The notes: generated from the letters alone by a model not told the origin. Counted from the first letter of the stretch, positions 48,906 through 60,560 are shown. The stretch: DNA of 64,000 nt from Monodelphis domestica (GCF_027887165.1 NC_077232.1:1989662-2053661), one strand, 5' to 3'. Program-made: numbers and translations.

Positions 48906-49119
48906 CAGTGATGGCGAACCTTTTAGAGACTGATTGCCCAAACTGTGACCCTCACACACTTTTGAGCCACCCCCTTACCCCAGACAGGGGAGGGAGGAAG
49001 CCCTCCCATTGGACTGCTGGGCAGAAGGGCAGGTGATATGAAAAATGTCCTCAGGCTCAATGGAGAGGGGAAGGAGAGCAGCCCCCTATGGCCTGTGTTT
49101 CCATAGGCTCACCAACCAA
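48906..49119. mobile_element. hAT-like non-autonomous DNA transposon, copy 4, 100 bp before receptor A exon
   Basis: CAGTGATGGCGAACCTTTTA left end. It is internally shortened (214 bp against ~510). 8-bp duplication TTCTAGCT (48898-48905) and TTCTAGGT (49120-49127). The right end is diverged. It ends 100 bp before the splice acceptor of receptor A. Confidence 0.75.
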
Positions 49120-49204
49120 TTCTAGGTGCATATTGGGACTTGAAGTAGGGAATGAAATAGGAATATACTCAACCACCCAGAATTCCTGGTGCATCATTCC
49201 TGCG

Positions 49205-49260
49205 TTGCTTTATCCACAGACGTGTCAGAGTTTGCAGTGCCCAGAGGAGGTTTCTTCAGG
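49205..49260 (+). promoter_or_regulatory. Splice acceptor and 5'UTR of receptor A coding exon
   Basis: A pyrimidine-rich stretch ending in CCACAG at 49219 precedes 41 nt of 5'UTR before the ATG. MRGPR genes usually have a non-coding first exon spliced to a single coding exon, so this is the expected layout. The MRGPR relic at 19511-19551 has the same 41-nt spacing and receptor B a 37-nt one. The upstream non-coding exon was not identified. Confidence 0.65.
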
Positions 49261-50235
49261 ATGGACCCAACCAACATGACCCAGGACTCAGTTGATGGAA
49301 ACTTGTTTGAGAGAAATGAGTCTCTCTTCATTTATTACGGAGACTGTGAAGAGACGTCATTTGCTGTGACAATTAAGTCCCTCATACTGGCCTTCAGTGT
49401 TTGTGGCTTGGTGACCAATGGACTGGTCCTCTGGCTCCTGGGCTTTCGCATCAAGAGGAATTCTTTTTCTGTCTACATCCTCAACCTGGCGGCCGCTGAC
49501 TTCTTCTACTTATGCTGCCAGATTGCGCAGTGCTTTGAAGTTGTCTGTCCCACATTTTGCGACACGGTCCCAGACTTTATTACCACGCTCATGTTTTTCT
49601 TTTACACCCTGGGCCTGAGCCTCCTGGTTGCCATCAGCACTGAGCGCTCGCTGGCAGTCCTCTTCCCCATCTGGTACCGATGCCACCGCCCGAAGCACAC
49701 GTCGGCCATTGTGTGCTCCCTCTTCTGGGTGCTCTACCTCCTGGGGAACTTCCTGGAGAGCTGTGCCTGTGGGCTGTTTGGTCCTCTCTCCTGCCATCTG
49801 ATGTCATGTCCAGTCTGGGACTTCTTGTTTGTGACGCTGATTCTCCTCCTGGTTAGTGTGCTCTGCATATCCAGCCTGACGCTCATCCTCAAGGTCCAGT
49901 GCCATCCCAAGCACAGGCGGCCCTCCAGACTCTACCTGCTCATCCTGCTCACAGTCCTCATGTTCCTGCTCTGTGGCCTGCCGATGGGATTCCACTGGTT
50001 TCTTTTGATTTGGTTTATGGATTTGAAGTGTATTGTTTTTGTATTTCAGCTCCTATCCTGTGTGAATAGCAGCTCCAACCCCCTCATCTACTTCTTCCTA
50101 GGAAGTCTCAGACAGAAGAAGAGGAGGGAGCCCCTCAGGGTGCTGCTGCAGAGGGCCCTGCGTGACGAGGCTGAGACCGAAGGGGCCAAGGAGATCTCCC
50201 ACACAGAAATCATGGAAATGTCGGTGTGCAGTTGA
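49261..50235 (+). CDS. Mas-related G-protein coupled receptor (MRGPRX/MrgprA-B type), receptor A
   Basis: Plasma-membrane rhodopsin-class GPCR, 324 aa, in one intact exon. Family members are expressed in sensory neurons or mast cells and respond to small peptides and amines; the ligand here is unknown. I chose the Met in MDPTNMTQ because it follows a good splice acceptor (CCACAG ending at 49219) and gives a normal length; an in-frame Met 24 codons upstream lies in the intron. NMT at residue 5 and NES at 19 are N-glycosylation sequons. TM1 ~36-60 has N53; TM2 ~70-91 has D80; TM3 ~104-127 ends in the MRGPR-type ERS (E128, R129) in place of DRY; TM4 ~147-165; TM5 ~186-210; TM6 ~222-245 with the family's CGLP instead of CWxP; TM7 ~257-280 keeps NPLIY (N273-Y277). 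A basic helix 8 and a short tail follow. The nearest downstream AATAAA I saw is at 52157-52162. Family certain; exact orthology not decidable from sequence alone. Confidence 0.95.
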   Translation: MDPTNMTQDSVDGNLFERNESLFIYYGDCEETSFAVTIKSLILAFSVCGLVTNGLVLWLLGFRIKRNSFSVYILNLAAADFFYLCCQIAQCFEVVCPTFCDTVPDFITTLMFFFYTLGLSLLVAISTERSLAVLFPIWYRCHRPKHTSAIVCSLFWVLYLLGNFLESCACGLFGPLSCHLMSCPVWDFLFVTLILLLVSVLCISSLTLILKVQCHPKHRRPSRLYLLILLTVLMFLLCGLPMGFHWFLLIWFMDLKCIVFVFQLLSCVNSSSNPLIYFFLGSLRQKKRREPLRVLLQRALRDEAETEGAKEISHTEIMEMSVCS

Positions 50236-52325
50236 GGGGGGACGAGGGAGGGTAACCGAGCAATCCTCTAGGGCCCTGGGCTTGTCCCTTCAGTCCAGTC
50301 GCTCTCGTGATTCTCCCCTTCTATTCCTGCATTCTTTATACCTGCTTTAGAAAAGAGACGGAGTTCTCTGTGATCTCCTTGGAGGTACTGAGGCTGGCAT
50401 CCGGAGCCTCCTAACAGGGCAAGTAAAAGCCCACCCAAGCCCTGCGGGAGCTCTTTGTCTACAGGGGGGCTGGGGGGCGATTTCTGCTCCTGCCCTGGCC
50501 TTCCTGACATCTCCCACACTCAAGCGATGCCCCATTTTGAGATCGACGAGCCACATGAGAAGGAGGCATGAGTTATTGCTGTCTCTCATGAGCTCCCTGG
50601 CGCATTTGATCCACTAAAGAGGAGTCACACATGGCCTCCATCATGGATCTGCCTAGACCCACGCCTCGAAGGATAGAGCCAAGGCAAGAATGGCCACATG
50701 GAGAAGAGTTAACCGTTGTTCTAGGAGAGGCAGGAGCTCCTTCCCTTTTCGCCCCCCGGTATCCCCACTAGGGTCAAGACTGAGGAACAGTGGTCCAGTC
50801 ATTGACGCCATGTCTGTCCCCTGACCTTGGGGAACAGCCAATGACGATGGGGGAATAGATGCACTCCCTTTTCTGGCTTTGATTCAGATGAAGGGGGAGG
50901 GGAGCAGCCTTTGGCCCCTCTGATCCTAGGACCTTCATTTCGACTTATTCTGGCTTCCCAATGAAGTCTGAAGACGCCGACTCTTTATTCATGCTCGAAT
51001 CCAGTGCACCTGCCAGCCCTCCCCACCTCATAGATTCACCCCGTAACCCAATAGCTTACTCATATTCCATAATACCTCTTTTATGAGGACCAGGACTATA
51101 GCCTCGCCTTCATGGTGCCTCTGTCTGGACTTTCGGGCTTGAACATGTAAACAATGATTCCCTATTTTAGTGTTTAAAATCACATATTTATAACAGTTTG
51201 TTCTACAGAACAATGGATACATAAAGCTGATCCAGCAGCCCAATCTGATCTAATTATGCTAATTAACTGTAGACTTGATCACTCTTGATACTGCCTTGAC
51301 TACGCTTGGGGATGAAAGTCCACTTCAGTCATTTCTCAGGAAAGGCATTAAGTTTGGAGGATTCTTACGTCTCTTCCAGCTCCAAGTTTCTGACTCTGAT
51401 CCACGTGTAGCTCCTTAATTCCCCCGAGGAGCTGGTCAAGATTTCTCCTTGACATTTCAATTGGCATATTTTATCTTCCCCTCCTGGGGCACTCTCAGGG
51501 CTGCACTGCCATTTAACACCAGTTTTCCCTCCTTTTTTGTGATAGGGGGCCTTTTGTCCCCATTTATCACACTCTGGAAGAGTCTTCTTACAAAGATGCT
51601 TCAAAATAGGATGACAAAAGAAAGAAATTAGATTGAAATATAGTTGTGTAAGTATCCATCAAGAGCAAACAAACTCACAGATCCCCTAATGTTGAATCCC
51701 TGCTTTAATAGCTTTCTTGGCTAATTAATTCTGACAGGACAGGCTTGGTAGGACTATAGAAGGCAGTGAGCCAAAGGAGAGTTGTAGGTAAAACCTTTGG
51801 GAAGGCTCAGAGGCAGGCTTGGGAACAGGGCTGCCAGATATGTTCTAGATTCCAGGGCAACTGGCTTTCCTGATTGGTCCAGGGTCCCACACAACTGGAG
51901 ACCATTTGTTGCTCTGATATCCTTACAATATAATCAGAAACCACTGAAGACTCCTGCGTCTTGAAATTCTGGTTGGTGACTTTGGGGGAGGATGTGAGTG
52001 CATGAGAGCCAGGGTAGAAAGGCAGAAAAAGGAGTACGCCTACCTTGTTAGGAGCTTTGCTATTCCCAAAGCAAAGAACTGAACTGATTGATGTTTCTTC
52101 CTTAGCTAGTAATCCCCCAAACTAAGCAACCAATGTGCATCTTATTCTGCTTGTCGAATAAATGGTTTTTCCCCCTAAGGAAAACTTAGTGAGTGTGTGA
52201 TTTTTGAAGTTTTAGCCTCAATAGATCAGCATGATGACGGAGATATCTAGATTTCTATCTTACAGCTTCCTAGGTCTAATTCAATTTTATGATCCTCATT
52301 TTCCAGTCACTGAAGAAATGATATG
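50236..52325. other. Downstream of receptor A; 3'UTR and unassigned sequence
   Basis: No second gene. The first AATAAA on the plus strand is at 52157-52162. 51650-52205 has an LTR-like air (CTTGTCGAATAAATGGTT near its end) but no ends or duplications I can support. Confidence 0.35.
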
Positions 52326-52327
52326 TT

Positions 52328-52482
52328 CTTTTTTTAATTTGGAAAATTTTATTTAATTAATTAATTTAGAATATTTTTCCATGGTTACAAGATTCATGTT
52401 CTTTCCCTCCCCTCCCCTAACCCCCTCCCATAGCCACAATGCCGTTCTACTGGGTTTTACATGTGTCATTGATCAGGACCCA
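52328..52482 (-). mobile_element. L1 3' end, short 5'-truncated insertion
   Basis: Minus strand matches the 3' end of the L1 at 35071 (TGGTTACAAGATTCATGTTC, TGCCGTTCTACTGGGTTTTA). A short duplication around GAAATGAT flanks it. Confidence 0.7.
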
Positions 52483-53024
52483 GGAAATGATGGTCACCCG
52501 AATTCCCTGCTTTCCTGGTCAGTCTTCTGCAACTGAGACCCATGGGGACCAGGCCCTATTCTCCATGGCTCCTTGATTACAAGAGGACTCTGTCCTCAAG
52601 TTCCCCTTCACTCAAATTCTACCTTATTGCTTCCCCTTTGTCAGTCTGACAGAAATTCCTCTCCCATTCTAACCCAGGCTTCTGAGGTTTAGCCTTCCCA
52701 GGCATCACCTTCCCAAGCACATCCCGCTGTGATTCTGCAACACTTTCTAGTAAGGGGATGAGAAGCTACAACAAAAATTGTCATACACCATAATTCAGGA
52801 GAGGCACATAGAAGAACAGAAACAACGAATGTGACGTTTGAAGGCTAAGAGTCCTTGTTAACATTGTTAAGAGAATCAGGAAAAAACAACAACATGGCGG
52901 AAGCAGTAATCACTTTGGAGTTCAAAATTCAAATGCTTTAACATCATGGAGGGCTTTTTGGGTATATGAACCAGCCTAAATAAGGAAATGTGAGTAGCAT
53001 CATGGAGAGGCTGGAGTGTGCATC

Positions 53025-53215
53025 CAAAGTGCCCTGTTTAGCATTTAAAGCCCTTCATAACCAGCCACCCCTTGCTTTTCCTGTCTTATACCTAACATAG
53101 ACTCTTCTATCCTAGCACACACTTCTTACACCCAAGACCTAACATATGATCTTCTCCCACATAACCGACATATTCTTCCATCTAGTGCCACTGGCCTCCT
53201 GGCTGTTCCACAGCG
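53025..53215 (+). mobile_element. L2-like LINE relic
   Basis: TTTAAAGCCCTTCATAACCA and AGTGCCACTGGCCTCCTGGC are wording typical of L2/CR1 3' regions. Confidence 0.45.
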
Positions 53216-53743
53216 TTGAGTATTTTTCTACTTCCATGGAAAATGCTTTATTATATTGTTTGGAAAGTTGGCTACTATGTATTGGAGCAGCTATTATTTT
53301 TTCACACAAAATCCATAGTACAAAAGACACAGGACTCATTGACAGAAAATTTAAGCAAATAATAGTAATAACTGTTGTTTTATTCTCCTAAGAAGGTGAA
53401 ACTTAACATTCAAACCCTGAAGCGGTTTGCTGTACTGCTCACAAGGCATTTTTTAAATAGCATCAGACCATCAAACATGTCTCTCCAGACCCATCTCTTC
53501 TGGTCAACCTGGCCAGCCACTGAGTTCCTCCTCCTGTTGATGCCCATCCTATCTTTTTACAGAAACGTCCCTTGCCACCAAGTCCTGAGGAAAGACCCCA
53601 AATTCTCTAAGTCACTGCGCTCCCAGGGACACCTCCAAGATAAGAATGTCCATTTCAGGGTCACCATTCATTCCCTTATACTCAGAAGAGATGTAGTGAA
53701 GTGCCCGGTGAATTGATCCCAAAGATGAACTGATAACCAACAA

Positions 53744-54189
53744 TGTAACGCACAAGAGGGAGTTTATTTAATCAAACTGCAGTTTGGGCTCAGCTCTCTA
53801 AAAGGGGCTGCAGGCTTTTTATAGCCTTCTGTGGTAGGGGGAGTGCAGAGGAATACCTGGGGTCAGGAGGGTTATCAGTTCCTGGCATCTGTCAGGAGGG
53901 GGAGGGACAGGAACTCCTGGGGTTAGGGGTCACTATGGCTCCTAGCCATAAAGTTCACACAGAGTATGGTAACTTGGCTGTAGGGGCTCTAGGGGCAGGG
54001 GGGCAGGGAGAAAATAGGTTCCCGGGCTGGTCCTTCAATAGAAGAAAAAGCCACGAAACCAAAGCCCATGTAAGGCTAACCTAAGCCCATTCTGGGGCTT
54101 TAGCTGCCATGGACTCAGGTTCTATTTCTCTTGGGGTATAGGAAGGGCAGTGACCAACTTCCACCACCCCTTTAGGAATTTGCCCGACA
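53744..54189 (-). mobile_element. Solo LTR-like fossil
   Basis: 446 bp, TGTCGGGCAAATTCC...GCGTTACA on the minus strand. A TATA-like GGCTATAAAAAGCC (53815-53828) and AATAAA-like AAATAAACTCCC (53763-53774) are placed as in an LTR. No clear target duplication. Confidence 0.55.
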
Positions 54190-54299
54190 TGTCATTCCAG
54201 GTTCCACAGGAAGGAAGGGAGAGACGGAGGGCAAGTAAGTATTTGTATATATTTTCTGTTTCTTAAATCGCTATTATACCTCATATATCATTTTCTCTT

Positions 54300-54640
54300 T
54301 GCATAAAACATCCCATATGAAAAATACGATTTTTGAGAGGAAAAAAGTCAGCCCAACCGATTGATTTATTTTTTAAAAGTCTGGTTATAACACTTGTTTT
54401 CCTCTCATCTCCATAATGAGGGAGGCGATGTCTTCTCAGATCCCCTCCTTCAAGTGCCACCAGATCTTTATCATGTTGATCCATTTACTCTTGGGCATAG
54501 CTATATTTTTTCCATTTCCATTTTTGGAGTTACTGTATATATTGTTTTCTTGCCTCTTCTGACTTCACTCTGCATCAATTCATGTAGACCTCTTCATGCC
54601 ACTCTGTGGGAAGCCATCACACCCCACCCCACTCTATATT
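54300..54640 (-). mobile_element. L1 3' UTR fragment abutting the MRGPR pseudogene
   Basis: On the minus strand: AACATG-like then AATTGATGCAGAGTGAAGTC, the L1 3'UTR block. It ends where the pseudogene's TM1 begins, so it probably removed the N-terminus. Confidence 0.55.
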
Positions 54641-54644
54641 CACT

Positions 54645-55500
54645 TCTCACATGATTTCTGACCGTCATCCTCTTTGGGATGCTGAGCGATGGCCTTGTTC
54701 TCTGGCTTCTAGGCTTCTTCATGCAAAGGGACCCATTCTCTGCCTAATCCTCAACCCAGCAGGGGCTAATTTTCACTTCCTTTCGTGCCAGATTGCGTCT
54801 TCCATTTGGATAATCAGCCCCAGGTTTGTTCTATATTTCCCCAAACTACCAGTTTACATGACCATTTTCATGATTTTCTTCTATATATTCCAATATGTGA
54901 AATCGGCTTTGACCATTTCTCTCTGTCTTCTTTCCTACCAAATACCAATATCAACCAGTCATCTTGTGTGCTCTGCTCCGGGTCCTGCTCCTTTTTCTTT
55001 TAAAGCATTACTTCAGTCTTAGAATCAATACTGAGTGTTAAGGACGAGGCAGTAGGGGTTGAGTGGCAGAGTCTCAGGGTGACAGAGAGAGATTTCCTAG
55101 GCTAAACTTTGTCATCCTGCTCACAGATTTCCTCTTGCTTCTACAATCTGCCCTTGGGGATCATCAGGCTTCCAGGGGTTGGGGGTCAGGGTGGGTTGAT
55201 TTCATCTCTCCTCTCGGTAAGCTTTTTTCCTATGTGAATAGCAGTCGTGACTATTTCGCAGTGCCATTTATTTCTTCATAGAAAGTTTCAGAAGCAAAGA
55301 GGAAAGGAATCCTGCCAGGTGATTCTCCAGAGGTCCACCCATAAAGACCCAGAGCTGGAGAAAAGTATGGAAGAGAGTGCCAAGGCAGGTGCCACAGAGA
55401 CATTATCCAAAAGCCCCAAGGAACTGGGGAAATTTCATGGTGCCCCTGGCTCTGTCCTTTCCTGTCACTCCAGAAACCACTCTGTCTACTCCCCTACAAT
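54645..55500 (+). pseudogene. MRGPR pseudogene between the two intact receptors
   Basis: Recognisable MRGPR order: a TM1 piece reading SDGLVLWLLGFFMQRDPFSA, a stop, then TM2 (ILNPAGANFHFLSCQIA), TM3 and the start of TM4 to about 54990. A minus-orientation SINE 3' fragment (~54996-55062) interrupts it there. After the SINE come a TM6-like piece (LNFVILLTDFLLLLQS), a TM7 piece (LFSYVNSSRDYF, NP lost) and the tail (FRSKERKESCQVILQR-like) in shifted frames. The N-terminus is missing: a minus-strand L1 3' fragment ends just upstream at ~54640. It therefore has at least one stop, frameshifts, a SINE insertion and a lost start. Closest in wording to receptor A. Clearly non-functional. Confidence 0.85.
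54996..55062 (-). repeat. SINE 3' fragment inside the MRGPR pseudogene
   Basis: TTCAGTCTTAGAATCAATAC and the following bases are the reversed 3' end of the SINE at 3953. It replaces the TM4-TM5 region. Confidence 0.6.
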
Positions 55501-55509
55501 TCTCTCTCA

Positions 55510-56270
55510 GGCTAGGTGATCATTGGGGTCCTATGTTAGTTAATCATTCAGGATATCGATAAACAAGACAAAACCACACTCAGCCATTAGCAGAATATGA
55601 ATAGATCACAATAGCTGAAGGATGCTCTGTATTTTTATCTAGAAAATAATCTAGTGCCAAAAGATCAAATCTTTGATTGAGTAGAGGAGTCTGGGAAAAT
55701 GGGCCAGACACTTAGTAATCACCTCATCCGTAACAGAGTATCTCGATTCCGTTATCACTGATGGAGGCAATGGTCTTCCTGACTGACCCAGAGTTTCATG
55801 TGACTTGAGACACATGAAATGATGGCAGTTGGAAAAATCTTGATAGCTTTAGTTGCTATAATTTTCTCAATCTCTCCTTATCTTTTACCTCTGGAAAGTG
55901 GTGAGACTGGCCCAATTTAGACTGAGAGAGCAAGCAGATTCCCCAGAAGGATCATATTTTTTCCATTAACATGCAAACCCTTGGCTATGAGTTTTCCACA
56001 GTTATTGGACAGTAGATGATCTAGGATGGGAGTGGAGAAATGTGAGCCACGAGGGTCCTTTTATTGATCCCAAACTTCTCTTGAAAAAAATAGGAGTATC
56101 CCTTCTTTCCTATATGTTTATTTTGTATGGAGGATTTATTAAGTAGGTTGTTGTTTAGCAACACTCCCAACACAGTCAGTAATTCTTTGCCGTGCACCAA
56201 AATCATCTGTAGTCAAGTATCAAAGATTTTAAGCCTTATGCAGTCAATTTGTCATAGCATCTGAGTTGAT
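55510..56270. other. No gene recognised
   Basis: Spacer after the MRGPR pseudogene. No named repeat identified. Confidence 0.3.
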
Positions 56271-56279
56271 AGCCAAGCT

Positions 56280-58200
56280 GCTCACAATTCTGTCACATAC
56301 ACACTCCCTGGGTCACCCAATAAAATCTTCTTTTCCCTGAGAGTCATATCAGAGGAATGATATCAAATCCTGGGTCTTTTGGGCGCCTCTGTGGAAGAGC
56401 TGCCCCTTCTAGCAAACAACCCAATTATTCAGGCCCTCCCACATAGACTCTCCCTTCTTCTTCCCTCTAGAGACTCAGGATTATCACCAAATCACCCAGT
56501 GAAACCTTTACCTCCACTTAAATACTCATCCACTGCACTTCTACAGTAATAATTTTACTTCTTTCATGCTGATACAATAAGTGGGATCAGGTAAGGCTTC
56601 CTGTAGAAGGTCAAATATTAGTTGCTAATTAGAAGAAGCCTGAAAGATGAGACAGGAAAGCATCCTAGGCCTGGGGGACAGCAGGGGAAGATGCTCCAAG
56701 CAGAGAGGTTGAATATGTTGTTCTAAGATCTAAGTGGCCAGGGTCACTGAATCAAAGAGTACCCAGAATTTTAGGAAGTCACTTTGCTGGCTGAATGCCA
56801 TATGCTGCAACAACTAATCTGTCCCAGCCCCTACATTTAGGGTTTTATGAGTTAAACCTCAACAATACAAAGTTTGCATTGGAGGCAATAAGCAGAGGGA
56901 AACCCCAGATTAGTGTAATAGATTCAAGGGATTGGAATTCCCACCTCTCTCAGATGGTTTAACTGAGGAGCAACTGGCTCCAAAGGGTGAGAAACAGAGA
57001 GGTGACAATACCACAAAGCCCTCAGGAAGACTACCATATGAGAAATTCAGCTAGGGTCACTTGTTTCTTAACACTTAGCATAAAGGTATCTTTGTTTTGG
57101 GAAGTGGGGGTGCTGTGGGAAGGGAATAAAACCCTTCTATAATGACTATAATGAGTGTAGCTCTTTTCAAAGAACATTCTATAAATATTACCTCATTTGA
57201 TCCACATAACAACATTGGGAAGTATGATTATCTCCCATTTTATAATTGAAGAAACTGAGGCAAATAAGTGATTTGTTCAAGCTTGTATAGCCAGCAAGTC
57301 TTTAATCTGGATTTGAACTCAGTTCTCAAGAATTCCAGGTTGGATACTTTACTTCACCATCTATATGCTCAAATGTAACTATAAATGTGGTCTTGGATTT
57401 CAGTAAAATAAAAAAAAAGCAAAAAAAATGAACATATAAGGCACTCAAGCTTGGATTCACTTTCTGGGTCGGCCACCAAAACCTCCTCCTCATTATTCAG
57501 ACTCTCCCTGCTTCCCTCATAGGTTGACTTTCTGGTTCTCCCTCACTTCCATTAGTTGATTCAGAATTATCACCGTCATCTAGGAAATCCTCTTTCTTCC
57601 AAGTAAATCTAGTTACCATAGTTATATACTGACAGTCTCTACTTCTCTATGCTAGTAGAATTGAGAGAGACTAGAGAAGGTCCTTATAGAAGGAAGGATT
57701 CTAACTGGGACTTGAAGAACGCCAGGAAGTAAGAATGGGAAGTGAGAACATTTCAGACATGGTGAATGGCCAGAACTGAGGGATGGAGTAATTATTCAGG
57801 GAAAAGCCAGGAGGCCCAAAGTCATGGAATTGAACGTTAGAAATATCGGGAAGTATAAAATGGCGACAGGCTGGAAAGGTGGGCTGGAGAGAGCAGATTG
57901 TGAAGAGCTTCCAACGTCTTAGTATTGCCTAGTTGACCCTAGAAGTGATAAGGAGTGTTTTGCAGAAGCAGGTATGATATGATTGGTTCTGGGCTTTAGG
58001 AAAATTATCTTTTGGGTTGAGAAGAGGATGAGCTGGACTATGGAGAAGCTTAGTGCAGAGACCCATCAACAGGAATTACAATTACAGGGCAACAAACACC
58101 CAGTCGGAAAGACAGATTCCAAAATGATAGGGAGGATCTTGCCAAACTTTGAGATGATGCACTTCTCAGAGACTGGCCTTTTACATGCAAAATGACCAAG
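56280..58200 (+). repeat. Diverged local tandem duplication
   Basis: 56440-56730 and 57510-57790 share order and wording (ACTCTCCCT, ATTATCACC, GTAGAAGGTC / ATAGAAGGAAGG). Both end in the same old repeat also seen at 30005. Unit spacing about 1.07 kb. Confidence 0.5.
57175..57355 (+). repeat. MIR/CORE-SINE relic
   Basis: ATTACCTCATTTGATCCACA, GAAGAAACTGAGGCAAATAA and GGATTTGAACTCAGTTC follow the MIR order. It lies between the two tandem units. Confidence 0.65.
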
Positions 58201-58580
58201 AAATCAAGTTAATAGCTTGAGCTCCAGGACCCCAGACCAATGAAGTCCTTGATGATTTAAGGAGCAAGTAGCCTAATTTAAATAATTGTGCATATACGTG
58301 TATGGGTGCATGTATATCATACATATACACGGGCATATATATGCTCCTCTATGGAGAGATATACACATACTCAAACCTATATCTCCTGCCACCACAGTGC
58401 GTTCATTAGCTAAGTTGTCCTGACAACCTTGCAATAATTGGGAGTTTGCATAGGGGACAGTCCCCATATACTTTGGCCTTGTCCCTTGAACAAAGACTAA
58501 CAGCTTCTCTGGGGTCTGGTTCACAAATGAAGGAGTTTTAGAGTGAAGCTTTAAGTAGAAAGTTGGCACTGAAGATAATA
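58200..58580. other. No gene recognised
   Basis: Contains a TATA/ATAC-rich stretch at 58290-58370. Nothing else. Confidence 0.3.
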
Positions 58581-60560
58581 AAAATATGCCCAGGACTAGT
58601 GTAGTGGCATGGAAGGCAGCCCTGTCACTGCTCCCTCTGATAGTGATGGTGGGAGGGAGATACCACCCTGAGGTTGGAGTAGAGACCCAAAGGCTCCAGA
58701 AAATGGACTATATGGGAAATTCTAACTTAAACTCTTCTTGAGTATTAAGGGCTAAGATCAGTTGTCTCTTCACACTTGGCATGTAGGAAGCCCAAGACTT
58801 GGGAGATGGTGCCAAAACTCTTAAAGAAAACAGACAATTGTCTCCCCACACCACCAAAAAGTCCCTCACGCTATCTCAATGGAAAGCGATCTGGGCCATT
58901 TAGTCCATCTACTTCAGTTTATGAAAATAATTTGGCTTCAGAATTATTTCCCAAGGCCTTAGTCATTTAATTCTTTTAGGCTGAGTTTAAGTTCTTTCAA
59001 ATGAAGGTCAAATTTCAGACTGTTAGACCTTGAAGAACTTGGACATCACCTTCTTAATCTCCCCCCTCTTTCATAGTGGATGAATCTGAGTCATAGAGTT
59101 TGTGTCAGGGCAGACTATCACTCAGGTCCCCTGGCTCCCAGGATACTATCCTTTCAGATGAGCTGCTGGAAGGTATCGTTCCTCAGGGCTAAGAGGCCCG
59201 TCTAGAGAAATGGTCCCAAATGCTATGACTAAGGAAAGGAACTGAAGAGGAAATGGGAACATGAGGGCCCTCTTACTATAATCTAGCCACAAACTGACCC
59301 ACCCATGAGGCTGTACTCTTTAGAAAAGTCTGGGAGAGCTCTGATGCAAAATTCTCTAGAATTGACTAACATAAGGACTCCTTAGGAATGACCACTCTCT
59401 AACAGGAGGAGAGGGACTAACCAACTTTCCTCATGAATGCAGGATACACATAGCCAGACCTCACATCCTCCCATACTCCTTTCTGTTTCCTCTCCTCATA
59501 TCACTTGCTGTGGGGTGGGCCAGCCTCCCACAGGGATGGAGGGAGGTGGGACAGTGTTGGCAGAATGATGTATGGGAGACAGCTTTCTATTCAACCTGCT
59601 GCACAGGTTTCTCAGGATTAACTGCTCCACCTTGTCTGAGGCCTGGCTTTATTTTATATCCTCATGATCATACAGCTACTTGGCATATAGTTTCATTCTC
59701 AACATACATGTTTCCATAGAAGCTAACAACAGACAGGAAGCCTAGGGAGATGGTCAACAAAACATTGTTGCTAAGTGTGGGGTCAGAGGGTAGAATTAAC
59801 ATCACCCAGATATAGGTTGGGGAATTTAGAGCACAGATTTGCCAGAAGTTTTTATGCCTAGAAAAGAGGATCTTATCTAAGTGGGTATATAAGAATCCTT
59901 AGGTTTAATTTTGTAAGTGGGCTCTCCTGGTAATATCCTGGGGGGACAGAGTGGGACATCTGTATTAACCCTGCAAGCATGTTGCTCTCATCTATTTTTT
60001 TCTGGAGCTAAGTATGAATACTAATCATAACAATTCTAATAATAAGGGGATGTTAATAAGGAAAGTCACTTAGTGGGGTTTCAGTGGGTCTTTCCATCCT
60101 TCCTGGGGGCTGCTTTGCAGTCTCCGGTTTCTACATATGAACATGTCAAACAGCAGGGTCTTTGATGGCTCCTGACAGTCACTCAAACATCTGGCCCAAA
60201 GAATCGTGCCTCAGTTGTTGGTCATCTCAATTTGCATATTCTGGTACATGTCCAGCCCAGATCCAAGCACTTTTATTTGGTAACCATTCTAACATGCTTC
60301 CATATCATTGGTCTGGTTTTCATCCACTGGTTCTAGGTTTGTCGGAGCTCCTCTGATTGCATCTTTAAGGTCCTTATCTGTGACTAACTCTGACGAGTAG
60401 TCCTCCTTAGCGGTACTTCTCATCACACATATGTCAACTCTCTGTCCTGTTCTCCTACAATCCTGAGAGGACTTGCTTGGAAAATCATATCCAAACTATC
60501 CAGCTATCTGGGTTATTGTCCTTTCTAGGAAGGTGCCCTCCTCTCTATGTTCTGATAAGA
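58580..60560 (+). repeat. Segmental duplication arm 2 (paralogous to 19785-22990)
   Basis: Same order and strand as arm 1 (58585 with 19787; 59030-59240 with 19945-20160; 59279-59370 with 21660-21750; 60195-60480 with 22690-22990). It carries its own LTR at 59506-60177 that arm 1 lacks at that site. It lies beside receptor B and the MRGPR pseudogene, while arm 1 lies beside the MRGPR exon relic, so the duplication probably carried receptor genes. Confidence 0.7.
59506..60177 (-). mobile_element. Solo LTR fossil in duplication arm 2
   Basis: 672 bp. On the minus strand it runs TGTCAGGAGCCATCAAAGAC...CCCCACAGCA. It has a near-perfect 6-bp duplication (ATCACT at 59500-59505, GTCACT at 60178-60183). 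Same family as the LTR at 20921. Arm 1 is uninterrupted at this site (about 22660). Confidence 0.75.

Noticed and set aside
49189-49260. Upstream in-frame Met for receptor A, giving 348 aa
   Set aside because: It lies before the splice acceptor at 49219, in the intron, and the extra residues are unlike any MRGPR N-terminus.
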